Source: Jeotgalibaca arthritidis (GTDB lineage: Bacteria; Bacillota; Bacilli; Lactobacillales; Aerococcaceae). Taken from it: 64,000 nucleotides of DNA. The first letter of the stretch is position 1. Each line of letters starts with the position of its first letter. The translations under genes were made by a program, and so were the position numbers. The notes beneath the pieces are model-generated. The model searched no databases, was not told the origin of the DNA, and saw nothing but the letters and a program-made list of their open reading frames with translations. The stretch covers positions 2,162,001 to 2,226,000 of the forward strand of contig NZ_CP049740.1 of the NCBI RefSeq assembly GCF_011100465.1, given 5' to 3'. This document shows, one piece after another, positions 18,133 through 27,280 of the stretch.

Positions 18133-19116
18133 TTATTTTGTTAGAATACGACTAGCATTGAGGTAGGCAAGTTTCTCAATTCGCTTAGGTGGCCATTTAT
18201 GTGCTTCTAAGCGTTCAAAGAGTTTTGGCATATCAAGCGGAGACGCAATCTCAAACTGTCCACTCGTACCGTCAAAATCAGTCCCAATTGCTAGTACATC
18301 CTCACCACCATAGTTATATAAATAATCCAAGTGGCGAATCATATCAGAAATGGTAGAGTCATCACCAGACCCTCTTAAAAAGCGAGGCGAGATGCACAAA
18401 CCAACTACACCGCCTGAATTGGCAATTCCCTTAATATGTTCATCAGTTAGGTTACGCGAATGATGAGCAATAGAACGGGCATTAGAATGAGTAGCAACGA
18501 CAGGTTGTTTTGAATATGCAAGCACATCGCTAATACCACCATCATTGAGGTGAGACACGTCGACTGTTATACCCAATTCATTCATATACTGAGTTGCTTC
18601 AATTCCAAATCGTTTTAACCCTTTTTGGTTGAGTTCCGGATCTAAACTGTTAGGATAACCAAAACAGTTTTCATGATTCCAGATTATTCCCATCATTCCG
18701 AATCCCATTTTATGAAGCATATCAAGATTATCAAGCGAGTTATTGACCGCACGGGCATCTTCTAGTGTTAAGATAGCTGAAATCTTGCCAGCAGCTTTAT
18801 TCTTTTGAATATCAGCAGTGTTTTTCGCCCAAGCCATATGTTCATGGTTTTTTTCCATCTCTTTGTTAAGACGATCAACAGCTTTTTTGATATAGGCGAT
18901 ATCTTCTTCATGATTTTGCGGGCTAAACTCAGGATGAATCGTCATCTGATCAAACTGACCATCTGGCAGCCAAACCGCAAAACACTGAGCCAATGCATGA
19001 CCAGCTTGAAGTTTTTGGATGTTAATATGAGTATTCTCAACATCATAGAGTGATGCTGCTTCGCCAGCTTGCATGAGCGGTAAAATGGTATCTGCGTGTA
19101 AATCAATATAATTCAT
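18133..19116 (-). CDS. M19 membrane-dipeptidase family protein
   Basis: 327 residues. The motif IDLHADTILPLM (His-x-Asp), TLEDARA (Glu ligand), VDVSHLND and THSNARSIAHHSRN (His ligands) and GTDFDG mark the zinc dipeptidase family (peptidase M19). A longer frame exists, but ATG 19116 has AGGAGG at ideal spacing and starts with the conserved segment. No signal peptide is seen, so it is probably cytoplasmic. It lies ten bases after the transporter gene, suggesting that one operon imports a dipeptide-like compound and cleaves it. Confidence 0.9.
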   Translation of the reverse strand: MNYIDLHADTILPLMQAGEAASLYDVENTHINIQKLQAGHALAQCFAVWLPDGQFDQMTIHPEFSPQNHEEDIAYIKKAVDRLNKEMEKNHEHMAWAKNTADIQKNKAAGKISAILTLEDARAVNNSLDNLDMLHKMGFGMMGIIWNHENCFGYPNSLDPELNQKGLKRFGIEATQYMNELGITVDVSHLNDGGISDVLAYSKQPVVATHSNARSIAHHSRNLTDEHIKGIANSGGVVGLCISPRFLRGSGDDSTISDMIRHLDYLYNYGGEDVLAIGTDFDGTSGQFEIASPLDMPKLFERLEAHKWPPKRIEKLAYLNASRILTK

Positions 19117-19126
19117 GGTTATCCTC

Positions 19127-20455
19127 CTAAAACAAATTAACACCAACAAAGGCCCAAATGATGATACAAATCACTAGTGGGGCGATACTTAACCAATTTC
19201 CTTTTAACATTAATTTCGTGTTTGACGATTGGGCAATGCCAAGCTGACCAATCATGTTAGAAGTCGGGTAAATACTACCAGTTAAGCGTGTTGCGGATAA
19301 GAGCGAGATGGCAAACATCTGCAGAGGAAGACCAGATGACTCAATCATCGGTTTAAACATATCAGTAATAATTTGTAACTCTGCCACCGCAGCAGCTTCG
19401 ACACCCAAGCCACCGACAATCGCTGAAATTAACATAACAGCTGGTGCGCTAATATTGGTAAATGTCGTTTGAAGGAGTTCAGATAAAGCCTCAAAACCGC
19501 CCGCAGCTGTGACCATTTCAAGTAAAACATCAATCGTAATAAAAATGAGGAAGAGATCTGCCATACTGGCAACACCTTCCACAATTTTTTCTTCTGCTAC
19601 CTTTGGATGAATGCGGCCGAAGAGGGCAACAATAATCATTAAAATAATCATGACGATAATCGCATAATTTGTTCCTTGACCAGTTACTACACCAAAGACA
19701 ACAAGCGCTAAGAAGGAGACAATAAAGGCAATAGTTGCTTGACGTTCTTTAGAACTAACGACAAACTGATCAAAATCAACAGCTTGCGACAAATCATAGT
19801 GTTCTTTGCCTTCTGTTTGCTTTTGAATATGGATGGATGCAAACCACGTACCTGCTAGCCATAATAGACCAAACGGCAGTCCTGCGAACAACATATATTC
19901 ACCATATGACATGTCTGTCAACTCTAACATAGCCAATGTAACACCTGTTAATGGCCCCCAAATCAAACCAACTTCACCTGCATTTTTTAAGATTAAAGCC
20001 GTAGCTGTCGGCGTTAACCCAATACTGGCTAAAACAGGAATAATAATAGGCGCAATAATCGCATTACCGCCACCTAATGTGCCCAGTAACCCACAAATGA
20101 TAATCGAAATCACCATAAGTGCGAAGCGAGCCTTGTTTTTCGAATTCACTTTCAACCCTTTAACAATCCAATAAACTAACGTCTTAGTAATCCCACTGGC
20201 GTTCATAAGACGGCCAAGAGCAGCCCCTAACATAATAATAAATCCAATTGTCGCCACAAAAGACCCTAAACTGCCTGCAAAATCAGCAGCCAACATACCT
20301 AAGTCATGGCCAATTAAAATCGCTCCAATAGCAATCCCAATAATCGTTGCTAACAAATTACTTTGATTCATAAAAATAAGGACAATATAAACCACTAAAG
20401 GTAATAAACCTAATAAAGAAGGGGATTCTACCAGTGCATTCACTCCTAATTCCAT
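19127..20455 (-). CDS. GntP-like / ion-transporter superfamily permease
   Basis: About 442 residues with roughly 12 membrane segments. Re-entrant-loop-like stretches LLGTLGGGNAIIAPIIIP and GGLGVEAAAVAELQ are typical of the IT superfamily (GntP, citrate and Na+/H+ antiporter-like families). The exact substrate is unknown. ATG 20455 is preferred over ATG 20461 because AGGAG is then seven bases away. It sits ten bases before the M19 dipeptidase gene, so it may carry that enzyme's substrate. Confidence 0.82.
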   Translation of the reverse strand: MELGVNALVESPSLLGLLPLVVYIVLIFMNQSNLLATIIGIAIGAILIGHDLGMLAADFAGSLGSFVATIGFIIMLGAALGRLMNASGITKTLVYWIVKGLKVNSKNKARFALMVISIIICGLLGTLGGGNAIIAPIIIPVLASIGLTPTATALILKNAGEVGLIWGPLTGVTLAMLELTDMSYGEYMLFAGLPFGLLWLAGTWFASIHIQKQTEGKEHYDLSQAVDFDQFVVSSKERQATIAFIVSFLALVVFGVVTGQGTNYAIIVMIILMIIVALFGRIHPKVAEEKIVEGVASMADLFLIFITIDVLLEMVTAAGGFEALSELLQTTFTNISAPAVMLISAIVGGLGVEAAAVAELQIITDMFKPMIESSGLPLQMFAISLLSATRLTGSIYPTSNMIGQLGIAQSSNTKLMLKGNWLSIAPLVICIIIWAFVGVNLF

Positions 20456-20569
20456 CTTCATTCTCCTTTCAAAATTAAAATAGTATTAGTCGATTATAGC
20501 ATAAGAGGAGTACTAATCTATTACATTAGCTAGGTAGAGAATATGAATCTTTGCCAAAAAATAAAAAAT

Positions 20570-20613
20570 AGCGTATAAACGCCAAGTAGAAATACAAATG
20601 GCGTTTATACGCT
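20570..20613 (-). terminator. intrinsic terminator
   Basis: AGCGTATAAACGCC and GGCGTTTATACGCT form a perfect 14-bp stem. On the minus strand it is followed by TATTTTTTATTTTTT. It ends the regulator/membrane-protein operon and overlaps the regulator's stop. Confidence 0.9.
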
Positions 20614-20896
20614 ACTTCCTCAAAATTGATTCTAGTAACAACACGTAATTTTCAAACTCAGCTTTTCCAAACTCGGTTAGTTTATAGGAAGTTAAGATTT
20701 TATCCTTTATTCTGACCTTCTTCGATTCAATGACTCCCCAAGCGTTTAATTTTTTCAAATGAACACTTAGGTTACCATCAGTAGCTTCTGTATACTCTTT
20801 TAACTCAGAGAATAGCATATCTTTACTTAATAAACTGCTAACAATCACTATTCTCAAAGGAGAACTAAATATTTCTGAAATATCGCTCACTTTCAT
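20612..20896 (-). CDS. winged-helix transcriptional regulator (HTH_34-like)
   Basis: 94 residues. It starts ISEIFSSPLRIVIVSSLL and continues with a winged helix (LFSELKEYTEATDGNLSVHLKKLNAWGVIESKK in part), as in small ArsR/MarR-like regulators of the HTH_34 type. No metal-binding Cys cluster is seen. It overlaps the upstream membrane-protein gene by four bases. Such pairs are common in Firmicutes, with the regulator controlling its own membrane partner; the ligand is unknown. Confidence 0.82.
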   Translation of the reverse strand: MKVSDISEIFSSPLRIVIVSSLLSKDMLFSELKEYTEATDGNLSVHLKKLNAWGVIESKKVRIKDKILTSYKLTEFGKAEFENYVLLLESILRK

Positions 20897-21561
20897 GATT
20901 TGGATGAGACACCTTCATTCTTGGAAGATAAAAAACCAATAAAAATATAACCTAGAGATATGACGCTAGAATAATAAAGATTGACATAACTAATATAGGA
21001 ATGACTATGCAGCATAAATCCAGCATCGATTGAAGATAGAACTAAAAACATAACAATGTTAACTGCTCCGAAAACTAGTAGTATCTTTTTCCCTGATAAT
21101 TTTTCAACTAGAATCAGTGACATTGAAAAAAGTGATATCATAATAAATTGGCTCATTTGATTTAAGTTTGCAATAGCAATTGACAAATCTGCGATGGAAT
21201 AACTTAAAATAAATCTAACTATTAGTTGAAAGATAGGCATAAAAACAGTTACAAAGAAAAACATTGATATAAAAACTCTAAAAAATATATTTGTATTGTT
21301 TTTAGAGCTTTTTGATATCTGAAAAATCTTAGTAGCAATAATAATATAAAATATCGATTTTGTGAAAAAAGATACCGTGGAGTATATTGTTATATTTTGA
21401 ATAACAAATGGATAAAGTAATGTAAAAATAATTAGAAGTAGATTTAGAATACCGTACTCTATAAACAATTTTTTGAAAAGGTCATGATTTTTTTTAGTAT
21501 TGTTAATACTATCTTTAATATATTTAATATCGTTTAAAGCCTTGTCTTTAATTTCCATCAT
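20893..21561 (-). CDS. integral membrane protein, regulator partner
   Basis: 222 residues with about six hydrophobic segments, for example ILNLLLIIFTLLYPFVIQ and AVNIVMFLVLSSIDAG. The N-terminal 35 residues are charged and helical. I recognise no family function. It is the first gene of a two-gene operon with the winged-helix regulator (four-base overlap) and has a good sigma-A promoter upstream. Confidence 0.7.
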   Translation of the reverse strand: MMEIKDKALNDIKYIKDSINNTKKNHDLFKKLFIEYGILNLLLIIFTLLYPFVIQNITIYSTVSFFTKSIFYIIIATKIFQISKSSKNNTNIFFRVFISMFFFVTVFMPIFQLIVRFILSYSIADLSIAIANLNQMSQFIMISLFSMSLILVEKLSGKKILLVFGAVNIVMFLVLSSIDAGFMLHSHSYISYVNLYYSSVISLGYIFIGFLSSKNEGVSSKS

Positions 21562-21608
21562 TAATCACCAACACTTTCTTTTTTAAAGTTACTTTATATT
21601 TCAAAGTT

Positions 21609-21637
21609 ATGATATAACAATAAACATTGAAAGTCAA
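21609..21637 (-). promoter_or_regulatory. sigma-A promoter with direct repeats, regulator/membrane operon
   Basis: On the minus strand, TTGACT (21637-21632), 17-base spacer, TATCAT (21614-21609). Two copies of AAAGTTA lie close by on the plus strand (in TTTAAAGTTACTTT and TTCAAAGTTATG, about 21585-21610), around the likely start of transcription. They are candidates for an operator bound by the adjacent regulator. Confidence 0.6.
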
Positions 21638-21766
21638 TAGGTGTCTGTTGTCATCACAAGGAAGGGGAGATTTTACAAATATTATAAATAAACCTTATGT
21701 TTTTATAATAATGATGTTATATAAAAAGTGTTATAATACAATAAGAGCTAACAGGAGGTTATAAGA

Positions 21767-22195
21767 GTGAAAATAAAAATATTAGTATCTCTGTTGCTTT
21801 TGTTTTTGATTACGAGTAGTTGGCTTATCTATAGAGAAAACCCTAATAATAGCTACCGAGCGCCAGGAACATCTGCATCTGCCCATGAAATCAGAATTGA
21901 TGATCAGTACTATGTTAACAGTATTTCTGCAACATACTCGTCTATTATTTTTGATGATAACGATGGTCATTATAAGAGCTTTACAGATTTGCTTGTTAGA
22001 TTAAACTGGGCTGACAACTACATAGTAGCCAGCTATCTTGTTGAATTGAATTCTAAAGAATTGAACTATCTTATTCTTAATAAGGATACTCATGAAGTAA
22101 CAACTTATTTGACGATTAATGATTTTAAAACAGCTATGGCTGAAAAAGACATAAATTTAAATCTCAAAAGAAAACATGAATTTGATTGGTTTTAA
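21767..22195 (+). CDS. hypothetical secreted or membrane-anchored protein
   Basis: 142 residues. One N-terminal hydrophobic helix (ILVSLLLLFLITSSWLIY) is followed by a soluble domain of about 115 residues without recognisable motifs; no lipobox Cys. The GTG start at 21767 has AGGAGG eight bases upstream, and TATAAT (21732-21737) gives a promoter. It starts a run of three small cell-surface genes, the last of which is broken. Function unknown. Confidence 0.65.
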   Translation: MKIKILVSLLLLFLITSSWLIYRENPNNSYRAPGTSASAHEIRIDDQYYVNSISATYSSIIFDDNDGHYKSFTDLLVRLNWADNYIVASYLVELNSKELNYLILNKDTHEVTTYLTINDFKTAMAEKDINLNLKRKHEFDWF

Positions 22196-22218
22196 ATCTG
22201 TGATTTTGGAGGAGAGCA

Positions 22219-22497
22219 ATGAAAAAAAGAATTGATTATATTCTAAATAAGCTTGATTTAAGCACTGCTTTTAAGTGGAATATGGGTTTGCTGATTGTTG
22301 GTATTATTTTACGATTAAACTTCTTCCCAGCTAGTGGTATTGATTTACCTGAAGAACAAGCAAAAGAAATTTGGGCTGCAGGATCTATCAATTATCCTTT
22401 AGGGAATGTGCTTGTTTGCTGTTCGTTTTTAGTCTTTGTTTTGATTTTCGTAGCCTACGTTTATAAAAAATACAAAAATAAGGAGAAGAGACTGTGA
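22219..22497 (+). CDS. small membrane protein, two transmembrane segments
   Basis: 92 residues with hydrophobic helices at about residues 20-38 (WNMGLLIVGIILRL) and 62-82 (NVLVCCSFLVFVLIFVAYVY), separated by a short loop and closed by a Lys-rich tail. GGAGGAG precedes ATG 22219. It overlaps the start of the following broken gene by two bases. No function recognised. Confidence 0.6.
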   Translation: MKKRIDYILNKLDLSTAFKWNMGLLIVGIILRLNFFPASGIDLPEEQAKEIWAAGSINYPLGNVLVCCSFLVFVLIFVAYVYKKYKNKEKRL

Positions 22498-22862
22498 AAA
22501 AGAAAACGAAGATAACTATTGCTCTATCTTTGCTAGTGATTATTTTAAGTGTTTAGTTTTGGGAGAATAGCAACCAAAAACACCCAATTTTACTTGGATC
22601 TTATCAATCAGAAACAATGCCGCCTAATATTTATATGTTGTCTTTTGATCGAAAGGGTAGGTATGAAGTTTATTACAATTCGGAATTAGTAGACGAAGGG
22701 ACTTTTAGTGACGTTAATAATACTGAAACCTACATAATAGAATCATCTTCAGAAAATCAGCTTATTGTTTTGTTGGAAAATGATGAATTTTATTACTATG
22801 CACCTGACAATCAAGTATTCTTATTAAAAAACTTAGATAAAGTTCCAACAAGCCTAAATTAA
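22494..22862 (+). pseudogene. small secreted protein interrupted by an in-frame TAG
   Basis: GTG 22494, with AAGGAGAAG upstream, opens a signal-like helix (KKKTKITIALSLLVIILSV). It is stopped by TAG at 22554-22556, after which the same frame continues FWENSNQKHPILLGSYQSE and MLSFDRKGRYEVYYNSELV to TAA at 22862. Restoring one codon gives a 122-residue exported protein with a small domain. The nonsense change looks recent because the rest of the frame is open. Confidence 0.72.
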
Positions 22863-23515
22863 CCTGAGAATTAATTTAAAAAGTATTTCTTACATATCGT
22901 TTAACAACAGGGTTATAGGTAAAATTTGAATGAAAATAAATGTGGAGGGAACTAACAAAAACAACCATTTCGATTTTTCTTTAAAAAGATTAATACAACA
23001 GATGATGCCAGCTCCTATCATTGTCCACTATATTGGATCAAAAACACATATGGAAGAGAAAAACTGTTAGTAAAATATAGTGTCAATACAACCATATGAA
23101 GAACGACTATAAATCCATTATTTAATTTCTTTTTTTTTAGATTGACGATAAAAGATACAAAAAATATACAATATTATAATTGTTAAAAAAAGCTTACTAA
23201 TAGATTATTAATATCCATTTTCCATCACTCCTTTTCCAGTATAGTACCAGATAACCTTTAATTTTTTTATAATACTTGAATAACATTTGTGAAAGCTTCA
23301 TCATGTGAACGTTTTAAAAAAGAGAGTAAACGTATGCTTAATTTTTTATTGACTACGATTGATGCGGTTACGTTGTTTGACGCTGAATTTAGATTTAGGC
23401 ACATGTACGGAAGAGCAAATTCAAACTTTAAAAGATATTGGTTGGAATTTAGATGCTGAAGTTCCTTATCTTGTTGAAGAAAGTGTTACTTCATTAGCTG
23501 AATTACTAGGGTAGC
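22863..23515. other. decayed intergenic stretch with gene remnants
   Basis: About 650 bases, AT-rich, without an intact gene. Two short open stretches look like leftovers on the plus strand. One is near 22960-23070 (PAPIIVHYIGSKTHMEEKNC then stop). The other is near 23380-23515, reading DLGTCTEEQIQTLKDIGW and VPYLVEESVTSLAELLG then TAG. Neither has a start or ribosome binding site, and I cannot assign either to a family with confidence. Confidence 0.45.
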
Positions 23516-23579
23516 TCAAAAGTGTGCCAGGTGGCACACTAGAAATATGAAAGGGGTGGCGAAGTGTTAGGTAACGAGC

Positions 23580-23902
23580 GACTTCTATTCGAACGCAATT
23601 GAAGGTAACACACTAACGTTATATGAAACAAAGGTTATCTTAGAAGAAGGGATAACTGTCTCAGGTAAAAGTTTGAGAGAACACCTTGAGGTTAATAATC
23701 ACAAAGAAGCACTTGAGTAGGTTGAAGAATTGGTCAACGCAAAAGTGGCTTTAAGTCAGAGAGTAATTAAAGACATACATGCTATTGTTTTACAAGGTAT
23801 TAATAAAAAGATAGCAGGCACGTATCGAGAGGTTCATATAATTAGAGGGAAGAAGTTTGCCTCGGCAAACTTCCACCAAAAAGCATTGAAGGTTTTGTGG
23901 TA
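23580..23902 (+). pseudogene. Fic/DOC family protein remnant
   Basis: The frame reads FYSNAIEGNTLTLYETKVIL, the Fic inhibitory-helix region, then LREHLEVNNHKEALE, an in-frame TAG, then VALSQRVIKDIHAIVLQGI and AGTYREVHIIRG, followed by unrelated sequence to TAA. The catalytic HPFxxGNGR segment is gone. This is therefore the N-terminal half of a dead Fic gene. It is a different subtype from the intact Fic gene at 33338, so it is not simply a duplicate. Confidence 0.8.
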
Positions 23903-23931
23903 ATTAGTAAATGAGACGTTTATCATTTTGA

Positions 23932-24987
23932 CTAAACTTTTACAAGTCGCTCAATTTTAAAACTTCCAGCAGTAAACAACACCAAACCATATAAAATAAC
24001 CACGGGGACATTGGGGAAAATTTGTCCGGTATCTATGGCCTCAAATATCCAATAGTAAGGCGATAAAAACTGTACAAATTGTAAAGAAGTAAACGATTCG
24101 GCGATAAGCGGAATGAATACTAAAACAATGGCGAGTAGCATTCCAATCATCTGGATAAGCGCCTCATTTTTGAATAATCGAAAGAGGACCATAGTTAAGC
24201 CGACAATAAAAATACTCATGGAGAGAATTAAACTAACGAGTAAAGCTGGATGATTGATTGGAAGATTAAAAACGGCACTCATAATTGAAATAACGATTGT
24301 ACTGGCGAGAAATTCATAAAGCACATAAGCGAATAAGACACTACCTAATATTTGCCAGCTATAAGTGTTTGAAATAATACTTCTAGTGAGCAAGCCTTCT
24401 TGACGCATCTTCGCTAAATCACCGGCAATGAATCCTGTGGCATACCCCATAAAAAAGAGGAGCATAAACAAAACAAAAGCCGTATCTCCGTTTATCGTCT
24501 CCGTTGGACGCACCCACTCAGCCTCTGCAACCTCCACCGACTCAAATGAAAGATTCGCTTCAGAGAAGGCTTCATTCATTCTTGATTCAGTGAGTCTTGA
24601 AAACAACTCGGACTCAAATAACGCATCTCGATTTTTACCACTTAAACTATAAATGTTTATCTGTTCGTCATTGAATGGAAAACCCTCGGGGATTTCATAA
24701 AGCATCGTTACTTCAAGTTGATCCAACTGTTCGAACGCTTCCACTGCGTCATCAAAAAAGTCTACTTGGAAATTCTCTGATAAATGAGGGACGACTTGTT
24801 CTTCCACATAGTCCGAATGATTCACAACCGCAATATTTTGATTTGTCATGGCGGAAGAATCACTTTGCATGGTAATTAAAAAGAAAAAGATGATGACAAG
24901 TGGAAATCCGAGTGTAAAAAGGACAAAGCCCCAGTTATTGAAAAGGACACGTTTTAAATGAAACCATGTTAGATGTAATGTTTTCAT
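23932..24987 (-). CDS. ABC-2 type transporter permease
   Basis: 351 residues: one N-terminal membrane helix, a large extracytoplasmic domain of about 130 residues, then five helices (for example TAFVLFMLLFFMGYATGFIAGDLA), the ABC-2/YhaP layout. It overlaps the upstream permease gene by four bases and follows an ATPase gene. The three form an exporter, probably controlled by the two-component system upstream. Substrate unknown; such loci often deal with cell-envelope stress or peptides. Confidence 0.85.
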   Translation of the reverse strand: MKTLHLTWFHLKRVLFNNWGFVLFTLGFPLVIIFFFLITMQSDSSAMTNQNIAVVNHSDYVEEQVVPHLSENFQVDFFDDAVEAFEQLDQLEVTMLYEIPEGFPFNDEQINIYSLSGKNRDALFESELFSRLTESRMNEAFSEANLSFESVEVAEAEWVRPTETINGDTAFVLFMLLFFMGYATGFIAGDLAKMRQEGLLTRSIISNTYSWQILGSVLFAYVLYEFLASTIVISIMSAVFNLPINHPALLVSLILSMSIFIVGLTMVLFRLFKNEALIQMIGMLLAIVLVFIPLIAESFTSLQFVQFLSPYYWIFEAIDTGQIFPNVPVVILYGLVLFTAGSFKIERLVKV

Positions 24988-26141
24988 GCGGTTTGCATCT
25001 CCTTTCTGTCGCTCAATCGAATAGTCATAAAAATGAGTAAAAGACTCGCTAAAATGAGACCTAAGGCAACACCTATATTTTCGCCAACTTGCCCTGTGAG
25101 CATATAATCATAGAATGGTTGGGTAAAGATTTGCCGGACAATATTTTCACTAAGCAATTGACCAATTTCCCCACCAACTATTCTGTCGATTGGTATAAAA
25201 CCAAAAATCATATAAACCATTAAAATCACTTGATAAAAGATATTCGTCCATTTTCCAGAAGGGAGCTTAGACATTCCAACATTTAATACTTGGAAAAATA
25301 GGGTATAGATAAGTATCCAAAAAAGATAATGGAATGGGTTTCCAACAAATGTTTGATGATCAAATAATCGCCAAAGCCCCATATAGAACATGGATAGAAC
25401 AGTAAAGACAAGGGTATTGGTTAAAATGTCGTACAGAACAGTTTGAGTTGTCGTCAAAGGGAGGACGCCAATCCGTTTTTTCAAGCCTGTAAATTCTTTT
25501 TTCGTCTGCATGGCTACACTAGATGAAAGAGACATAAATAATAAATATAAAAAGCCTGAAATGGCGGTAAACTGATTACTTGTAAGGGCAGTATCTGAAT
25601 CATACGCTACCGTTTGAATGGTATCTTCTCTATTTAAAGCAACAGCTTCTTCTAAAGAAGCCACCAAATTTTGAATACTTTCTGGGTTTTCTACGGCTTC
25701 TAATTCAGAGGCTAGTTGTCTTTGATCGACTAAGGTTTGCTGCCACTCTTGAATAAATTGCGAAAGAATCGTGGAATCTGTTGAAGAGACATTTGGCTCA
25801 GTCTCAATCGTGATTAATGTGTCTTCTAATTGTTCACTATAATCTTCTGCAATCTGTAAATGAAAATCGGCATCATCCATTTCAACAAGTTCAAAAATTT
25901 CACTCATTTCTTCTGATTTCATCACATCAACCAATTGTTGTCCAGCTGGTCCTTGATCTTCATTTCGAAGAGAAACAGAGATAGGCTCTATGGATACTTC
26001 AGGCGTGAAGGCTGTATCAAATGAGAAACCCATGAGCAGAGCGAAAAACAAAGGAATTAAAAGATAGGTTCCAATGACTTGCGGCCACTGCTTTAGTATC
26101 GCACGGACTTCAGTTTTTAAATGAATCCAAAATTGTCGCAT
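24984..26141 (-). CDS. ABC-2 type transporter permease
   Basis: 385 residues with the same topology as its neighbour: an N-terminal helix (VIGTYLLIPLFFALLMGFSF), a long external domain rich in acidic residues, and a block of C-terminal helices. With the adjacent permease it should form a heterodimeric membrane part of an exporter. GGAGGAG precedes ATG 26141. It starts 12 bases after the ATPase gene. Confidence 0.85.
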   Translation of the reverse strand: MRQFWIHLKTEVRAILKQWPQVIGTYLLIPLFFALLMGFSFDTAFTPEVSIEPISVSLRNEDQGPAGQQLVDVMKSEEMSEIFELVEMDDADFHLQIAEDYSEQLEDTLITIETEPNVSSTDSTILSQFIQEWQQTLVDQRQLASELEAVENPESIQNLVASLEEAVALNREDTIQTVAYDSDTALTSNQFTAISGFLYLLFMSLSSSVAMQTKKEFTGLKKRIGVLPLTTTQTVLYDILTNTLVFTVLSMFYMGLWRLFDHQTFVGNPFHYLFWILIYTLFFQVLNVGMSKLPSGKWTNIFYQVILMVYMIFGFIPIDRIVGGEIGQLLSENIVRQIFTQPFYDYMLTGQVGENIGVALGLILASLLLIFMTIRLSDRKEMQTA

Positions 26142-26152
26142 ATTTGCTCCTC

Positions 26153-27094
26153 CTAATCTCTCAGTGTTTTTCCAGTCAGTTGTAAGAATGCTTCTTCTAA
26201 GCTAAGGTCTTCTTTTTGTAAGGTCACTAATTCTAAATGATTAGCGGTTAAGAAATTCATCAGCTGCTGTGTTTTAAAAGTAATCGGATCAACGATAAGA
26301 TGCAGTTGATTATTCTTGGCAATGACTTGTTCTACGCCATTTAATTCTTGTGTCAGTTGTTCATCTAGCTCAAGTGGCATCTGCTCGAGTTCAATGAGCC
26401 ACTTCACATGGTCTTGAACGAGCTGTTTGATTTCTTCTTGGCTTCCATAGCCAATTTGTTTCCCTGCGTCTAAAATAAAGAGGCGCTCACATAATGCTTC
26501 CACTTCTTCCATATAATGCGACGTGTATAAAACAGTTGTTTTATATTCTTCATTCATATATTTGATAAACTCAAAAATTTTATTTCTAGATTGAGGATCG
26601 ACACCAACAGTCGGTTCATCTAAAATTAAAAATTGAGGGCGATGTAAAATACCTGCTGCGATATTCAAGCGCCTTTGCATCCCGCCGGAAAAATGTTTGA
26701 CTGCTTTTTTATCTTGGTCCGCTAAACCAACAATTTCAAGCGCTTCTTCGATTCGTTTTTTTAACGTCTGGCCAGACAATCCGTACAGTCCGCCGAAGTA
26801 TTCTAAATTAGAGGGTGCATTTAATTCTTGCATTAAGGCAATTTCTTGTGGCACAAGTCCAATTTGTTTTCGAATGTTTACAATATCTTTCGGCACTTTT
26901 TTTCCATCGATAATAATCTCACCTGAATTATATGGGGTGAGGCCGGTCATCATATCAATGAGTGTCGATTTTCCAGCACCATTCGGACCGATTAAGCCAA
27001 AACGTTCTCCCCTTTCAATTTCAAAAGAAACATTTTCTAAGACTTGATTTTCGCTATAGTTTTTATATATATGTTTAATTTCTACGTAGCTCAT
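26153..27094 (-). CDS. ABC exporter ATP-binding protein
   Basis: 313 residues. Walker A is GPNGAGKSTLID, signature is FSGGMQRRLNIAAGI, Walker B is FLILDEPTVGVDPQ and switch His is in YTSHYMEE. A C-terminal domain of about 80 residues follows, as in CcmA/DrrA-type exporter ATPases. AGGAGGAG precedes ATG 27094. It leads an operon with two ABC-2 permeases. Confidence 0.92.
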   Translation of the reverse strand: MSYVEIKHIYKNYSENQVLENVSFEIERGERFGLIGPNGAGKSTLIDMMTGLTPYNSGEIIIDGKKVPKDIVNIRKQIGLVPQEIALMQELNAPSNLEYFGGLYGLSGQTLKKRIEEALEIVGLADQDKKAVKHFSGGMQRRLNIAAGILHRPQFLILDEPTVGVDPQSRNKIFEFIKYMNEEYKTTVLYTSHYMEEVEALCERLFILDAGKQIGYGSQEEIKQLVQDHVKWLIELEQMPLELDEQLTQELNGVEQVIAKNNQLHLIVDPITFKTQQLMNFLTANHLELVTLQKEDLSLEEAFLQLTGKTLRD

Positions 27095-27280
27095 CTGTCT
27101 CTCCTCCTCTTTTTATTGTCTTCATTATAAAAGATGTAGACGGTCTTGCCTATTCACTCAAGTAATGAAAATAGAATGACTTGAGTCACTTTTATTGTCA
27201 TATGGGGAAGTAAATTTTTAGCGGTATTAAAAAAATCCTCTCTTCTGTCAGAAAGGAAGACAAAAGAAAGGAGCGAGTAA

